A DNA stretch of 64,000 nt, from contig JALLLT010000015.1 in assembly GCA_025266875.1 (NCBI GenBank), forward strand, positions 806,001 through 870,000, read 5' to 3'. The notes under the pieces were generated by a model. The model made no database searches. It worked only from the letters and a program-made list of their open reading frames with translations, and was not told the origin of the DNA. The stretch comes from Fennellomyces sp. T-0311 (taxonomy: Eukaryota > Mucoromycota > Mucoromycetes > Mucorales > Lichtheimiaceae). The translations under genes and the position numbers were made by a program. Positions 21,450-34,500 of the stretch are shown here, piece by piece. Numbering within the stretch: position 1 is the first letter of the stretch; every line of letters begins with the position of its first letter.

Positions 21450-22734
21450 TCATTGTCGCCAGCCTGCGTTCAGCTGCATCAGAGTCAGCACAGCATCCAT
21501 CGGGTATTCCGGCTTCTTCTCTTCGTGCTTCTCACCATCCTCCGATGGCCCTTCTTGAGTGGTTTCGTTTTTGACTTGGGGTGAGTTCTGTGCACTGTTG
21601 GACGCGCTGGTCGACGTCGACAATCCCTGCTCCTCTTTTGCTTCCGGGTCGCCCGACGACTTGTCGCTGTCCAGCATTGGTTCGTCCTTTTTATCCTCGG
21701 TCGATGCTTCTTCTGCCGGCTCTTGCGTTTCGCTCTGTTGCTGCCCAAACTCGCCAGGCGGAGTTGGCAGCTTGCCACCATTTGTCAAAGCCTGCAACGT
21801 CTTTTTTTTTCACGGTGCGTTTTAGTTCATTGATAAAACGTTGCTTTTGCTGCGCTTACAATCATATTATTGAGCTGTTCCAGTAGCTGTCGTTGTAATT
21901 CGGGGGGAAAGTCGAGCATTTTGGTGGCCGCCGACTGATCCACTGTCATCGGTGGTGCATAGTATGCCATTTGTTCTGGTAGGGCTGCAACCGCCGCCGC
22001 CGCCGCTGCTGCTGCTTGTTGCGGAGACTGTGAAGTAGCCGACGACGCGCCACCAGAAGGACTTCCTGGTACGCTGAGCACATTGTCAATCATGTTCTTT
22101 CGTCGTTCCTTCTCCATGCGTTTTTGCCGTCGCTTTTCAAACTCTTCATTTGCCCATGCCCGTTTTGCTTCGCTTTCGCCCTGTCCAAACAACTTTGTTG
22201 CTCGTTTATTGACACGACACCGTAAGTCATTGTCCTTGTCTATGAACAAGCATAAGAGTTAAATCACAATTGAAAAAAAAAGTATACATAATATATAGAA
22301 AAGAACAAGGACTCACTTCGTTCTTCATTGTGAATGCGCCATTTCTTCTTTCGCTCTCTGTTTGCGGCCCGAATGCTGTCTCTTTTAGCAAAGTCGATAT
22401 CTTGTGGCTGTCGCTGCTGGGTTTGTTGCTGAAGATGTTGAGTCGGGCTAGTGTTGGAAGAAGACGACGATGCAGCGGCAGCGGCTGCTGCGGCGGCTGC
22501 TGCTGCTGCTGCTATCAGACCATGCTGTGAAAGAGAAGCAACGCCGTGACTGTTGACAGCGGCCAACATGGCTTCGTGCAATTGTTGCTGATATGGCTGG
22601 AACGCCGAAGAGGACGGCGTGGGACTACTACTAGTCACGGCAGGTGTGTCATGGTGGGTGTTCTCACCGGAGGCGGCAGAAGTCGCCTGCTGCATATTTA
22701 TGTCCTCTGTTTTAATGATGCTATTGTCGTCCAT
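21450..22734 (-). CDS. DUF3020-type fungal nuclear protein
   Basis: Three exons (22317-22734, 21860-22239, 21450-21791) give 379 residues. The N-terminus is low complexity with Gln, Ser and a polyalanine run (about 75-88). Residues about 118-165 are highly basic and conserved in look (RAANRERKKKWRIHNEERN, then KDNDLRCRVNKRATKLFG). This matches the fungal DUF3020 domain as I know it. An intron interrupts it exactly at the NEER/NKDN junction. A charged helix, a second polyalanine block and a PPELQRQLLEQLNNM helix follow. The C-terminus ends YPMDAVLTLMQLNAGWRQ, a short motif also seen at the end of such proteins. The domain is presumed to bind nucleic acid or act in transcription; the biochemical role is not established. 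Confidence 0.82.
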
Positions 22735-23134
22735 AATAGAAAAAAATTCTGGTGTGCTGACAGAAAACAAAGAAACGAAAAAAAAAAGCGAAAAATCGTT
22801 TCTGTTCAAGTCGAAAACGATGAAAAAAGAAAACACACCCAACACCTCGTCCAATCACATCCCTCGAATTCCCGAATTGTGGCTGGCGACGTCATCGAAC
22901 CGCACCTTATATAAGCACACCTTTTATTACCTTTCCTCCACACCCGCCAGCCCTGTCTCCTGGTACTGACCGACACCGGAAACAAGGTGTGCATCGTCTG
23001 GCGCAGAACGTATCACGCCGTACCAACCGTTGTGGTCGCAATGCAGCCTACGCGCTCCCTAGCGTCGGGGAATACCAGGAGAACTGTTCCGGAACGGAGG
23101 TGTCGAGAGTAACCGCAGTGCGTATAACCATCGA
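22735..23134. other. Promoter region of the DUF3020 gene
   Basis: A/T-rich directly upstream of the start, with a TATATAAG box near 22910 that points to neither gene with certainty. No coding signal. Confidence 0.4.
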
Positions 23135-23335
23135 ATGTCACCAAATACCCCCAGTATTACCAGCAATGCGCATAATTTGTTTGACTCCAGCTGCTTGGAC
23201 ATTTTTGAGCAATGGCGCTGTTTAATTGCCCGTAACCGAATGCTTATTACTACAAGAGGAATACGCGACCATATCCAGCAGTGCCTTCGTCTAATGGTCT
23301 TGCATCCATCATTGATTGACATTGCCCTCGTGTGA
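23135..23335 (+). CDS. Possible 66-residue protein, unknown
   Basis: An ATG-started single-exon frame (MSPNTPSITSNAHNLFDSS) followed by a helical-looking stretch with CLDIFEQWRCLIARNRML and LRLMVLHPSLIDIALV. Composition is more protein-like than other short frames nearby and the start context is acceptable, but there is no motif, no conserved neighbour and no intron to support it. Confidence 0.3.
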   Translation: MSPNTPSITSNAHNLFDSSCLDIFEQWRCLIARNRMLITTRGIRDHIQQCLRLMVLHPSLIDIALV

Positions 23336-25034
23336 TTTGTTTCCAAAAATAGCCTTTTTGGCGGGTGATCGCATAAATCACATCGATCACCTCCATTTGT
23401 GTATTATCAAAACTTTGTTCACCAGAGCACTCCGCGAATATACTTCATCTGGCCATCATGAAGCGCTCCCAAGAAATATAAGCACCCCTCATCAAGTATG
23501 ATACATGATACGTTGTAAGCGCCATTCGATAAAATAAACTCTAAGTTCAGCGCATATGGGCGCTGTGACAGATGGATTCCTACGATCGCTGCAAGATATT
23601 GAATAGCGCTAAAGCTGACTACATACTGGATAGGATGAATTACCGATGGCCATTAAAGCAATATGCCACAAGATAAAGTAATTGGGTCTAAGATAAATGC
23701 GATAAGCTCGTGTTAGAGTGCTACGCAACTAATGTTACTTTGGTTTCTAAAATGAAGAGTAGTGATCTAGAAAATTCTTTGTACACGTGAAATTTGTATA
23801 TATTAAATGGTGCTCCTTGAAAGAAACCAGGAAAAGTATAATCTGTGCGTATGACTGCAGTACAGTAGGGTCCCGTTGATTTCAGCTTACTGTAATTAAT
23901 CTCCTTCTAATTTCATGTTTTTAGCAACAAACGAGGAGTATATATTACCTAAGTTTACTAGTTTCGTTATCTTCAACACTCGCTACTGAGTACCATGGAG
24001 TATCAGGACTAGAACTTTTAAAGTTAAAGCAGGGTCATAGTGTATACCATCAACATATATATACCCTAATTAGACACATTTGACTCTCCTTGCCGCATTC
24101 CACGGTTTGATTAAGTACCTGTTCCTCATGACGTCCCACTTTTGATCTAGACAGCGAATGTGGCCAGAAAAAAGTTATGTATTTGTTACGGATAATTAAA
24201 AATAAACCGGACAAGGATGGCTCATCATCACTTTCACCCTCTTTGATTAAAAGTAGCCACGGTCAATCACATGCGTAAAATGGTAAACATAGCTCTCTCA
24301 CTGTACTTGCTTCTGTTTGCTAAACAGCTATGACTGCATAAGTGAAAGGAAAGCATACCCCATTATCTACATCACATGTTATCATCGTGCATGGGTATAC
24401 AAGTTATCGATATAATGAAGAGAGATCCACAGCATATGTATCACATCGCTGCAACTGAAAACTTGAGCCAAAGCGATTATCCTTTCGCTACGGATTTTCT
24501 TCAGCCAAGACGTACACGGCAGCAAGATTTTCGGAACGCGTTTCTTACCGTTACACTTCCACTGAAACGACCTGGTGCCGACCAGTAGTCCATAGAGGAG
24601 GCCTTGTGCTTATCCAAGAAATTGCATAGTTGAGTGGGCGAAGATATATAACATACAGGTGCACGTTATTAAGATGACCCTTTTGTCATACGTATATCAT
24701 ATCTCCTCAGGAAAATAAAGAAAAATTAATTTAGTTTTTTTGTTACTATGTTCATATCCATGCCTTTCTGTCAAGTTCTTGTACGTTCGATTGTAAAATA
24801 CCATCGGTGCACGCATTATAAAACCGAGAATCAAAATAAATGATATCAGTAAGCAACCTGTTCTTTTTTCAAAGCGTGACATCTTACTAACTTTGTGGTG
24901 GTATCTGAATACTCCACAAGCAGAGTTTAGTACTCAAAATGACCCAGGGCTTTCTGAACTATGTCAAAGCCGAACAGCAATAATGAACTTGGTCTCGTAC
25001 AAAAAAAAGCATATTACTCGTTGTAAATAACTAA
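23336..25034. other. Intergenic AT-rich DNA with a pogo-like end at 23861
   Basis: No gene seen over 1.7 kb. The only structured piece is TACAGTAGGGTCCCGTTGAT at 23861-23880, followed by TTCAGC, which resembles the outer end of a pogo/Fot1-type transposon and the similar end at 929. No partner inverted repeat was found. Confidence 0.45.
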
Positions 25035-26899
25035 TTACAATTTTGCAAGAAGACGTTTATCCAAACGAAGTTTTAACACTATTGCAAGTACGCAGCTCAT
25101 ACCCGCTCCAGCTCCTGCGACCAATTTGCAGTAGAGGAATGGTTGGGCATAATTGACAGATTCTAAGTAACCTGCGAGCAATGATCCAAAAACGGATGTG
25201 ATGAATGTAACCATTCGAAGTCCAGTTGCAGCCGGATAATCCTTTGACCCAACAATCGTCATGGTTACGCTAACAGCTGCCAAGAAAGTCATTGATATTA
25301 AATTCAGGTTTTGTTAAAGTGTACTCTTACCAATTGTACCAAAGCAACCGTTGACAAACCCGTTCATCAATGAAAAGCCTATCAATCCAGCAAAATTGCT
25401 TGCAAGGATCCATACCGTCCAAAGGCTAATGCTGGATATAGCCATGTTTATCGAAAACATATTTAGACCTCCAATCTTGTCTGCAAAAAATCTGGAAAAA
25501 TCCATATTAGATTGTATTAGAGAGTCATACGTGTATTCATCTGCGTAGTATACACACCCTGAACAAATTCTCCCCGCAAAACTTGATGCTGACATTATTG
25601 AAACAAGCGTTGCTCCGTTAACATCTGACAGTCCCAGATACGTGGCATTAGCTAAATAGAGTGAACCGTTAGCATATGTCGTAGTTATATCGCCAGAAAA
25701 AAATAGTTACGTGGTAGAAATGCGTATGCAATGTACTGAGCATAAAGCTGGAGCGGATGGATTAGCATCCAGATGATAAAGTTGATATTTTTCAGTACTT
25801 GGAAGTGAAGCACTTTCTTTCGTTCCTCTGCAGCGTTTATCGGAGGTTTTCTTTCTCTGATGATAAAGAATCCGCTAACACTGCAAACAAAGTAGAAAAG
25901 ACCAAGCATCCGGAAGGTCCTTTTGAATAAGCAATTAGCTTTTTGAACTACCTACCGATCCGTAGTAGAAAGAAAAATGATGTATACCAGGATGGTCCAA
26001 GTGCCTTGTTGATATGTACCATGAAATAAGGATAGACCAATCCACCGCATGGTATAACAGTTGTTTGTATACCGACTGCTGTATTTCGATACTTTTGAAA
26101 CCAATTGGGTAGTAATCGTGCTGCAATCTATTTATCATTTTAAATTTTTCGTAAGTGATGATCTACGTAGTAAACATAGTTCTCCTGCTTACAACTTGCA
26201 TGGAAGCTACGCCAGTCCCTGTACACACGCTTAAAGACAAATACAAGTGCCAAATCTTTTGATAGTACAGTGTTACTTTTCCTATTGCCATACCACTGGT
26301 TCACTCACTGAAGTCGCTTGACCCGACAGAAACAGTCCCCCCGATACCAAAAGAGTTCCCACGACTAACAACCGCCGTACACCCAGGAACGAGTATAGTA
26401 TGTTTGTAAAAAACATAAAGGAAAAGCAAACGGCCTGAAATAATGTACCCACGAATGTTAGCTGTACATTTGCATTTGGCCCCAGGAAGATGCGTTCTCT
26501 CTGATAATGATCTTGCATAACACCTATGTCAAATATTTTTTTTGTTTGGCATTTTGTTCCGAATATTCCATGGCGTTTTTTTGGTTTACGTACCCCTAAT
26601 GCGGTTTTAGCAAAGATGGTTTCGTGAAAATCACTCATCACGTACCAGCTGAGACTAAGTCCCAAAGGAAGCGATATCAGAATAACGCCAAAAAGGACAA
26701 CCCGTGCATGTTTTCCATCAAGAGGCGGCAAATTGGATTTAATTTGCTTGTGGTCTTCGTCTACAGCAATTTCGTCCACTGTCCAAGAATGCTGCTTATC
26801 ATCGTTGTATTTCATTCTCTCTTCGAGGCCAGCTGTTAAGCGGTGTCCTTGACTGGATGGTATTTGATGTGGAGACTGGCTACTCGTTGCCATATACAT
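25035..26899 (-). CDS. Monocarboxylate-type MFS transporter
   Basis: Eight exons (26635-26899, 26309-26523, 26193-26255, 25952-26127, 25711-25919, 25558-25651, 25331-25491, 25035-25276) give 474 residues. A hydrophilic N-terminus of about 60 residues precedes the first membrane helix (ARVVLFGVILISLPLGLSL). Typical MCT-family signatures follow: GVMQ-like SVMQDHY, then NANVQLTFVGTLFQA, the amphipathic WFQKYRNTAVGIQTT loop, LGPSW, and SFAGRICSGFFADKIGG (family form GR..SG..AD..G). There are about 12 hydrophobic segments. Such proteins move monocarboxylates or related small solutes with protons across the plasma membrane. The model requires a 32-nt intron (25920-25951), abnormally short; without it the frame hits a TAG. 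So the gene is either intact with an ultrashort intron or recently inactivated. Confidence 0.75.
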
Positions 26900-27703
26900 A
26901 GGACTTTTGTTTCCTGCTTAGTGTCTTAGTATCTTTTGGAAAAAGAAAGACAAAACAAAAGTGAAGAATTACTTACCTGGGTACCACCCGTAATCGTTCT
27001 TAACGAGGTTTTGTCACAGGCGGAAAATGTTAGAAAAGCTTTAAAGAGTAAGCTCTGTCGATACTTGCGTTATGAAAAAAGAAGTAAAAAACATTACTCT
27101 GCAGCTTGATGCATCTTTTTTATGCATGTACCAGCTACAGAGGGTTTGCTTCCGCCCAAATAATACGGATGTCAGATTTTAGCGAACACTATATCTTTGT
27201 CGTCAGGGACGGTGCTTGCAGCTGTTAATAGCAAGAACATCTCAACCAGGGCTCTTTAGATGCACTACCATTACTAGTGATGGGAACTGATTTGTGGTTT
27301 ACCTAGTATTATCGTGGATTTCGCCGCTTTGGATTTCGCAGTATTCAATAGTAATGGGTCTATTAGTGAGATTCAAAACTAGTGTATAACGAAGTGTCGA
27401 TAGATTCTTTGGCTGCTCCGCCCTGCAGGGACCAAAGATTTCAGCTTGGTACGTACATTCATGCGTTTACGCACCAGAAAGTCTAGCAACTCGACTATCA
27501 CAAGTGCGTACACGTTTTTAATAAACCGGCTTACGGAAAGCCTATTTATGAATTCTGACTATCTGCATCCAATATTGCACATGCACAAAACTCCAGGCGT
27601 ACGGATATTCGCACGAATAGATGATGAAAAATGCATTTATTATATAAGAGAGATGGGTAAATAGAGTAGATTTAGAATGCAGTTAGGATGGGGGGAATAC
27701 ATT
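26900..27703. other. Intergenic, nothing recognised
   Basis: AT-rich upstream region of the transporter gene and 3' flank of the Mediator gene. Small open frames (for example 27446-27664) lack coding features. Confidence 0.5.
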
Positions 27704-30700
27704 TTACACTTTCATTACACCGGATTCATCCCATTCGAATCCAGGCATAATCATATCCATGCCATTGATGCTGTTGTCCATGCCGCTCTCGTACCAGCAC
27801 CCACTCACGTCGTCGTCTTCGATCTTGACCTGCTTGAAAATATCATTGTCGGGCGCAATCGTGAACGTTTCGTCTTTATATCCTTCCTTCAGCGGCGAAT
27901 CGAACGCCAACGCGCAATTGTGCCCGTCCTTGATGATTTCCAGCGGCGCCGACATTGACAGCTCTTGCTGACCACCGCCCGAAAGTTTGGCCACATCCTT
28001 GAGAACGTCGCTTGCGTACGCCATGGGATTTTCGACCTTATCGTTGGGCCCCATACCCGGTCGCAGCGTGGATACTATCTGTCGCGCGGGTGCTGTCATG
28101 ACACTACTGGAAGGCGTGCCGGGTCTTGCCAACATGGGAGTGGTACTTGGTGAAGCGCGTGCGGCGACTGGCGGAGACGCGGCCATGGTGGCATGAAGCA
28201 TCCGTTGTTGCTGTAACTGCTGTTGTTGTTGTTGTTGCTGTTGCTGCAACTGCTGCTGTTGTAATTGTTGTTGCTGCAATTGCTGCTGAAGCTGTTGCAA
28301 CTGCTGTTGCTGTTGCGGTACGGGAGCAGAAGTGGGTGTAGCGGCGGCCGAAGAGACCGGAACAGGGGATGCACCCGACTGGGATGGGGCGGATCGTGGT
28401 GTCTGGCTTTCCTCTTGTTTGATCGCAAGTTGTTTCATGACAGCCTCCACGCGATCCTCCAACAAGCTTTCGATCTGATGCTGCTGCTGAGGCGACAATT
28501 GGATCTTCTCCTCCTTAACTTGTTGCAAGATCCAACTGCAGTGAAGTGCCTTCATTGGCAGCAGATCAATCACTTCTTGCGGGATATTCCGTTGTCTCGC
28601 AGCCTCTTGAACATTGGGCAATTGGACATTGGGAACCTGCGTGGGTCGCTGGCCCGGCATGGCTGTTCCTGAGATGATCTCCTGAGGGGTATTGCCGATG
28701 GGTACAACCGGCTGCTGTTTCACAAGGTTGGGACTATCTTGCACCAAGATTGGATCATTGTCTGCCGATGCCGTTCGTTCGACTTGCGTGGGCGATTTCT
28801 TTTGGTCCACCGGTGTCTGTCCACCACGTTGCTTCTTGGTGGGTGGCAATTTCAAGTCAATACTACCTCGCTTGATCCCCATTGTTGGATTCATCGCTGC
28901 ATTCGTCGGCTGCTCGGCCATTTGAGGTGTGCCTGTTGCCGGTGGTCGAACAGCTTGTTGCTGTATGGGTGACGGGACATGACGCTGTTGAACCCGTTGC
29001 TGTTGTTGCGTGGGAGTCATTTGCGGCGTTTGAGTCATTTGAGGATTGCCTTGCAATGCTTGGGCCATTTGGGGTGTTTGCATCTGAGCATTGGTAACAG
29101 CTTTGGGCTGAGGTGTGGAAGCCATGGGTGCGCTTGACATTAAAGCATGCGCCAGCTGCTGCTGCTGTTGCTGCTGCTGCTGTTGCTGTCGTTGTTGCTG
29201 ATTGTGACCATTAAGGGTATCCCGTACGTAGGCGAAGCAGCCAGTAAACTGTTCGTGCAGCTTTTGCAAGTTCTCCAAGCTGATGATATACTTGTTTTGA
29301 GGCACCAAGCGCACCTGATCCTCAAACATGTACTTCATGATGATCAGTCGACGCGCCGGTTCGATGTTTTGCGTCATTTGCAAAAATACGGGCAGCAAGT
29401 CATCGATCTTGTCGCACATTGGCTTCATCTTTTGGATTTGCTCCACAATATCGTTCTTTTCCTGTTGGGTCAAGTTCTCCAGCGTGGGGGGAACAGCTAC
29501 ATAACGCATATAAGTTTGCATGAAACATTTTGAATATAAATAGAAACCAACTTCGGTTGCTACGGATACTCTCATCCAGTTGCCGTGCAAATTCCGTCGC
29601 GCGCTGTGGATGCTGTTGCATGGTGGCCGCCACTCTCATGTTGGCAGCCTGTTGCTGTGGTTGCTGCTGCTGAGGTAGCACCCCATTCATGGCTTGTTGC
29701 ATGATTGCAGGATTGGTTGTAGTCTGGGGTTGCTGTGACTGTGTGGTTTGCGAAGGGACATGTTGCTGCTGCTGTTGCTGTGGTTGTTGTTGAGTTTGCT
29801 GTTGGGGACGAGGAGACGGCTGTGGCTGCTGCTGTTGCTGCTGTTGCTGCTGTTGTTGTTGTTGCTGCTGTTGCTGTTGCCTCAGAATATGTTGTCGTTG
29901 CTGGAAATGCATCAGCATCTCTTGCGTAGTTTGAGATGCGGGAGCTTTGGCATGGGGGATCCCCTGACCTTGCTGGGGCGGTGGTCGGTTCAATTGCTGA
30001 GCTGTCAGATTGCCTGCCAAGAGAGCAGCCGAAGCTGGGGCCATGGATCCGGGATTGATAGCGTTGGCGGCGGCAAAACTCGTCGGTTGCATGGAAGTAG
30101 GGGCACCGGGCATGCTTACTCGAGGACGGAAGTTTTGCTGCTGCTGTTGCTGTTGCTGATGAGCCAAATGCTGAACCTGGGCCTGAGCTTGGGTCTGTGG
30201 TGTGGGTTGATTCAGTTGCGGTTGCTGCTGGGCTTGTTGTTGATTCTGCTGCTGGGCTTGTTGTGGCTGTTGTGGCTGTTGCATGGATTGACCTTGCTGC
30301 TGCTGTTGGTGAAACGCAATTTGCCGAGCCAAGAACATTTGCAGCTGCTGAGGCGACAGTGACAAGCCCGGTTGTGTTACATTAACGCCATTGGCGCTCA
30401 GGTTTTGTAAGACGTTGAGGGAAATTTGGGCTTGTTGCTGCTGGTTTGGAGTCTGGACATTCTGCTGTTGTTGGTTCGTCATACCCTGTGATTGTCCTCC
30501 AGCAGCAGCTACGCTCATGGCCGCCGCTCGCTTCAAAGCCACGAGTTGAGCCTGAGAGAATGTAGCAGGAAGCTGTTGTTGTTTGGGAGTTCCGTTCTGG
30601 CCCATGCCTTGCTGTTGTTGCGGTGGCCGTTGCATCATGCCGGGAGGAAACATGTTGGGGCGCTGACCGATCTGCTGGTTCATTGCCAAGGGTGAAGCAA

Positions 30701-31227
30701 AGTTCTGCTGTGGCTGCTGGGCTTGTTGTGGCTGCTGCTGCTGTTGCTGCTGTTGCTGGTTCTGTTGTACCTGAGGAGAAGCGTTTTGCTGTTGCAGCTG
30801 CTGTTGGACGAGCGGGCTCACTTGCTGTTGCATGGCCATGTTTCCGAGCGGCAGCTGACCGTCATGGATCATATTGGTTGCAGGCCCTCCTGCGCCGCTG
30901 ACGGTGCTGGTCCGTGTCATTTGGACGTCCCTTATACTGGAGCGGATCTGATGGAGCTTCTTTGCATACGACAGCACGTATTGATTCTAACCAATGGAGA
31001 GGAAGTGAGCACGCGTTCTTCGGGGAAATTCGATTTTGTTCACCTTGTTGATGCTATTGTTATACAGCGATACCTCGAAATTCCTTGCCGCTGTCATGAT
31101 GTCACTTTCTGGGGTCGTGGGGGAAAGCAGGTTCAACGAATGCGCCCTGCAAAATACAAAAGAGCGATCAGAAAAAACCCCATTCTGCACGCGCTATGAG
31201 GAAAAAAAAGGGGGGGTTGATGTGCAA

Positions 31228-31264
<37 letters not shown>

Positions 31265-31510
31265 GTGTGATATGCACTCCACGCATACAACACAATAGAT
31301 AAACAGGTGTCCACCACACCCACACCCACATCCACACAAAGAAGCAAAGCGGTTAAATCAGGCTGCTTACAATTGCTGGATAAATTGGTTTCTGTCACTC
31401 TGCGACATCTCATCACGCCAGTTGGGATTGGGGACGGCATCGTTCGTAACCCCCACTGTTGCCGCAGCACCTTGCTGGCCACTGGGCAGATTGGGATTTT
31501 GTTGATTCAT
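27704..31510 (-). CDS. MED15: Mediator subunit 15 (Gal11-like), Gln-rich
   Basis: Four exons (31371-31510, 31044-31146, 29564-30986, 27704-29496) give about 1152 residues. After a short N-terminus, residues about 25-110 look like the Med15 KIX domain: NPNWRDEMSQSDRNQFIQQ, then MTAARNFEVSLYNNS and YVLSYAKKLHQIRSSI. Long Gln-rich and Asn/Pro/Met blocks follow, with a run of about 20 Gln near 29830-29880. A central structured segment (TLENLTQQEKNDIVEQIQK to LPVFLQMTQNIEPARRLII) and a non-repetitive acidic C-terminus complete it. KIX plus Gln-rich tail is the design of the Mediator tail subunit that receives activator signals for RNA polymerase II. The 3' end of exon 3 could be 29564 or 29552; both keep frame. 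Symbol given by architecture, not by alignment. Confidence 0.82.
31228..31270. repeat. GT microsatellite inside MED15 intron 1
   Basis: About 17 GT dinucleotides with one interruption. The tract lies within the 224-bp first intron (31147-31370) of the Mediator gene, on the strand opposite to transcription (CA in the transcript). Confidence 0.9.
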
Positions 31511-34500
31511 CGTCTATGCGTTGGGAAACCAAGAGCTTAGAGAATTGTGTTTTGGAGCAAGAGCAGAACAGGAAAGAAGGAGCAACACCCAGTTTTGCGA
31601 CGACTGCTTCAACTCCCCCCTCTCTTGGTTCTTTTTTTTGCGGTGCCGCACTCGGGCTTAAATGTTTCTGGGGTAGCAGCTGGCCAATCAACGTGGTCCG
31701 TGACCCATTAAGCAAGCAGCCCCTTTCCCCTCTCGCTCTCTCTTTGTTGGCTGTCAAGCCTCTCCACGAACCGTGCCAATTGCCGGCCTTATTTATCTCT
31801 TGGTGCTGAGCAGGTCAGTTATGCTGACCCCACTTTTTCGTTTTTTTCTTGACGTTATTAAACCGATCCCTGGCCTGCTATCCTGCCCGTGGTACCATGG
31901 CACAAACTTGCGGCACCCCTCCTCCTCACTCGCTTTCTTTCTGCCATCCCCAACGGACAGACAGGACGAGCCTTGCTTTTTGGTCGAAATTATTGCATTC
32001 ATTTTGTGAACTAAAAAGGTCATTTTTAGCAACCACTTAATTAACGTACCTGGCAACGCGATGGTGTCCAATGGCAACTTATGCAGCCTCATTAATCACC
32101 GCTCCCTCGTGACAGATCGCACGGTCCCTCTCCAAGTCCAATTTCTAAAAGAGGACATGGACCCTATGGTCTACCTACCTTCTCACGGCTTTCCCTTCCG
32201 AGCTTTCCACACATCATCATCACCCAGCGATCGTTTCTTTCCACATCAACTGGTCCTTGGCCTTGTTTCCATAAAATTGAAGGGAAGAGTGTCGAACTGG
32301 ATTGTTGCAGAGCAAGCAAATGCAGGTGCTGTTCAATAATCAAATTATCCTGCTTCTTGTCCAGTATATTTGATCGATCGCTATCGTACACAATCCCTCT
32401 GGCATAGCAGTAAAGTCATTGCTTGAGAGTGGCAGGGCCCTTTTCTTTAGTCAATTAATGCACATTACGTTTCCGTCTCCCCTAAATGTCAGCGCACACT
32501 AAAACTTCTTGTCAAGGGAGCCATATGAACAAAAAGACGTCATATCATCATTGATGCGTAAAGATAATCTACGTATTTTTTTGTAAAAAAGTGATCAGCA
32601 CATCAAACTCTAAAGCCATGCGGCCGATCCTGTGTTCGATGGTCATGGTGTATTTTGCGGAAAAAAGTTTCTTTCGAGAAAAAAATGGTCGATCAATTTC
32701 GTGTTTGATGTTGAGTCTGTGCGCAGAAAGGCTTCGATAACCGTAATGAAAGGTTCATGAGATGAGCTGCAGGGGATCAGCACATGACACGTATCGGCTT
32801 GTATCAGGGAATATACGTAAATAGATCGTTGTCAGCGATCGAAAATCCAACCATAACATGTCTGGTCAACGATAAGTCTTCCTTGTACCTCTTTACCTCA
32901 ACATACTCTCTTTTTTTTGGTGGAGAAAAATAAAAAAAAAGGAGGATCACGCTGGACGTGGCTTTTTATAAAAGACCTTTGAAAAATTGGATTGATGGTG
33001 TGATTGCTTCACTAGTTTTACGAGCGTCTCTCTTTGATTCAAGGCTCAAATTATTGTTGTTGCTGGATCACCCACGCAGGTTATATACGTACTTTTAGAA
33101 ACAAAACAGTTGCAAAACTCTTAACCATTTGCAAAAGTAGGCTCGTACCCCAGCCCAGTTCATATGCATGTGGAAACGAACAGATAATCACCAGCTCCTA
33201 TGCATTTAAATTACTCTCACCTATAAACATATGACAGCAAAATGGCTGTGTTAGATCATGTCAATTTCAAAAGTGATGTTAACGAACCCCATGAGTACGA
33301 TTGTGTTCTACGAATTCCAATTGGTATGACTTATACGCAACTCACCACAACTGTATGTGCTTTTATGGCAGTATAGTTTCTTTGCTTTTTTTTGCTGGTC
33401 TTCCTTATAAGTTACATGCGACGAAATGGGCGTCACTGTAAATCTAATTCTGCGGCAGTACTTAATTTATGGCTGTGGTAAACGGCATTAGGCCGTTCTT
33501 GGAAATTCGCAATCGATAGTTAGTATTGATGCGGTAATCCCTTCAACTGAACCAATGCTAGGTTGTCAATTAACCTCTCTGGCGTATCACTTTCATTTAG
33601 AAGAGTTGCTCTAGTGTTACTTTGGCTAAAGTCGGATCATTCGTATTGCATGTAGCGTAAGCAGCCATCAAGTCCGTAGCTAAGGCCATTTTCCACGTAA
33701 TGATTTCTCGAAACTGTACTAGCTTTTCCAGATCAACTGTCTCCTCCGAACCCCAGCAAATATAGTAAAATTATTATGCTGGAGTTCTTTTTGGGTCATT
33801 GTCAGTTTGTACTGTATATTCGCGTCGATACTAAAGATTTTCCGGTATCAGAGCATGGTGTAGGTGCCGTAAAATTTTCAGGTGCGAGAGCATATTTGAC
33901 ATAGAAATGTTAAGTAGTGACGACAAATGTGATGCGCTTTGCCGCATGACTTACGAAAGTACTGCCCTTTCACATTGGTGAAATGAGAGCATAACTAGCC
34001 CTTGTCGTGGGATTCATGACGCAACTGGCTTCTTATATACTTATCATAGGTGTGCTCCACTGTTAGTTACATCAAGGTTGTCAGTGATTTGAAAATGGTA
34101 GCAACCTTGACACTTTTTGTGTGGTATAGGTACAATGGTTTATACCATTGTTTCCCGATGATAAATGATCACTGTCTCCGAGAGGAGGCGAGATACCGTT
34201 CAATCTGCTTATCCAAAACAGCGCAAACCAAAACTTGGTTTTGTTCCACTATTAAAAAATCGCCTTTTGCGTTTTCTGTTACAGTGAACAATTGCGGTGC
34301 ATCGCTAGAGTATATAATTGAGCTGAGCCACGACGAGTGGTCGATAAAGAATTTGTTCCCAAAGCTGTTTCCAGGATTTAGCATTCGTTGAGAATGTCTT
34401 CTCGTTCTCTGCAGCCGAGAATGAGAATATCAACTTGAACCAGCCACCCCATGGTGTGTTGGGATAAAGCCTTGATTGGTGCGTAACGTCTCTTCCTTTC

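Noticed and set aside
28096..30901. Several Leu-, Val- or Asn-rich frames antisense or out of frame to MED15
   Set aside because: They arise from CAG/CAA tracts read in other frames; the Gln frame alone continues into non-repetitive conserved-looking segments.
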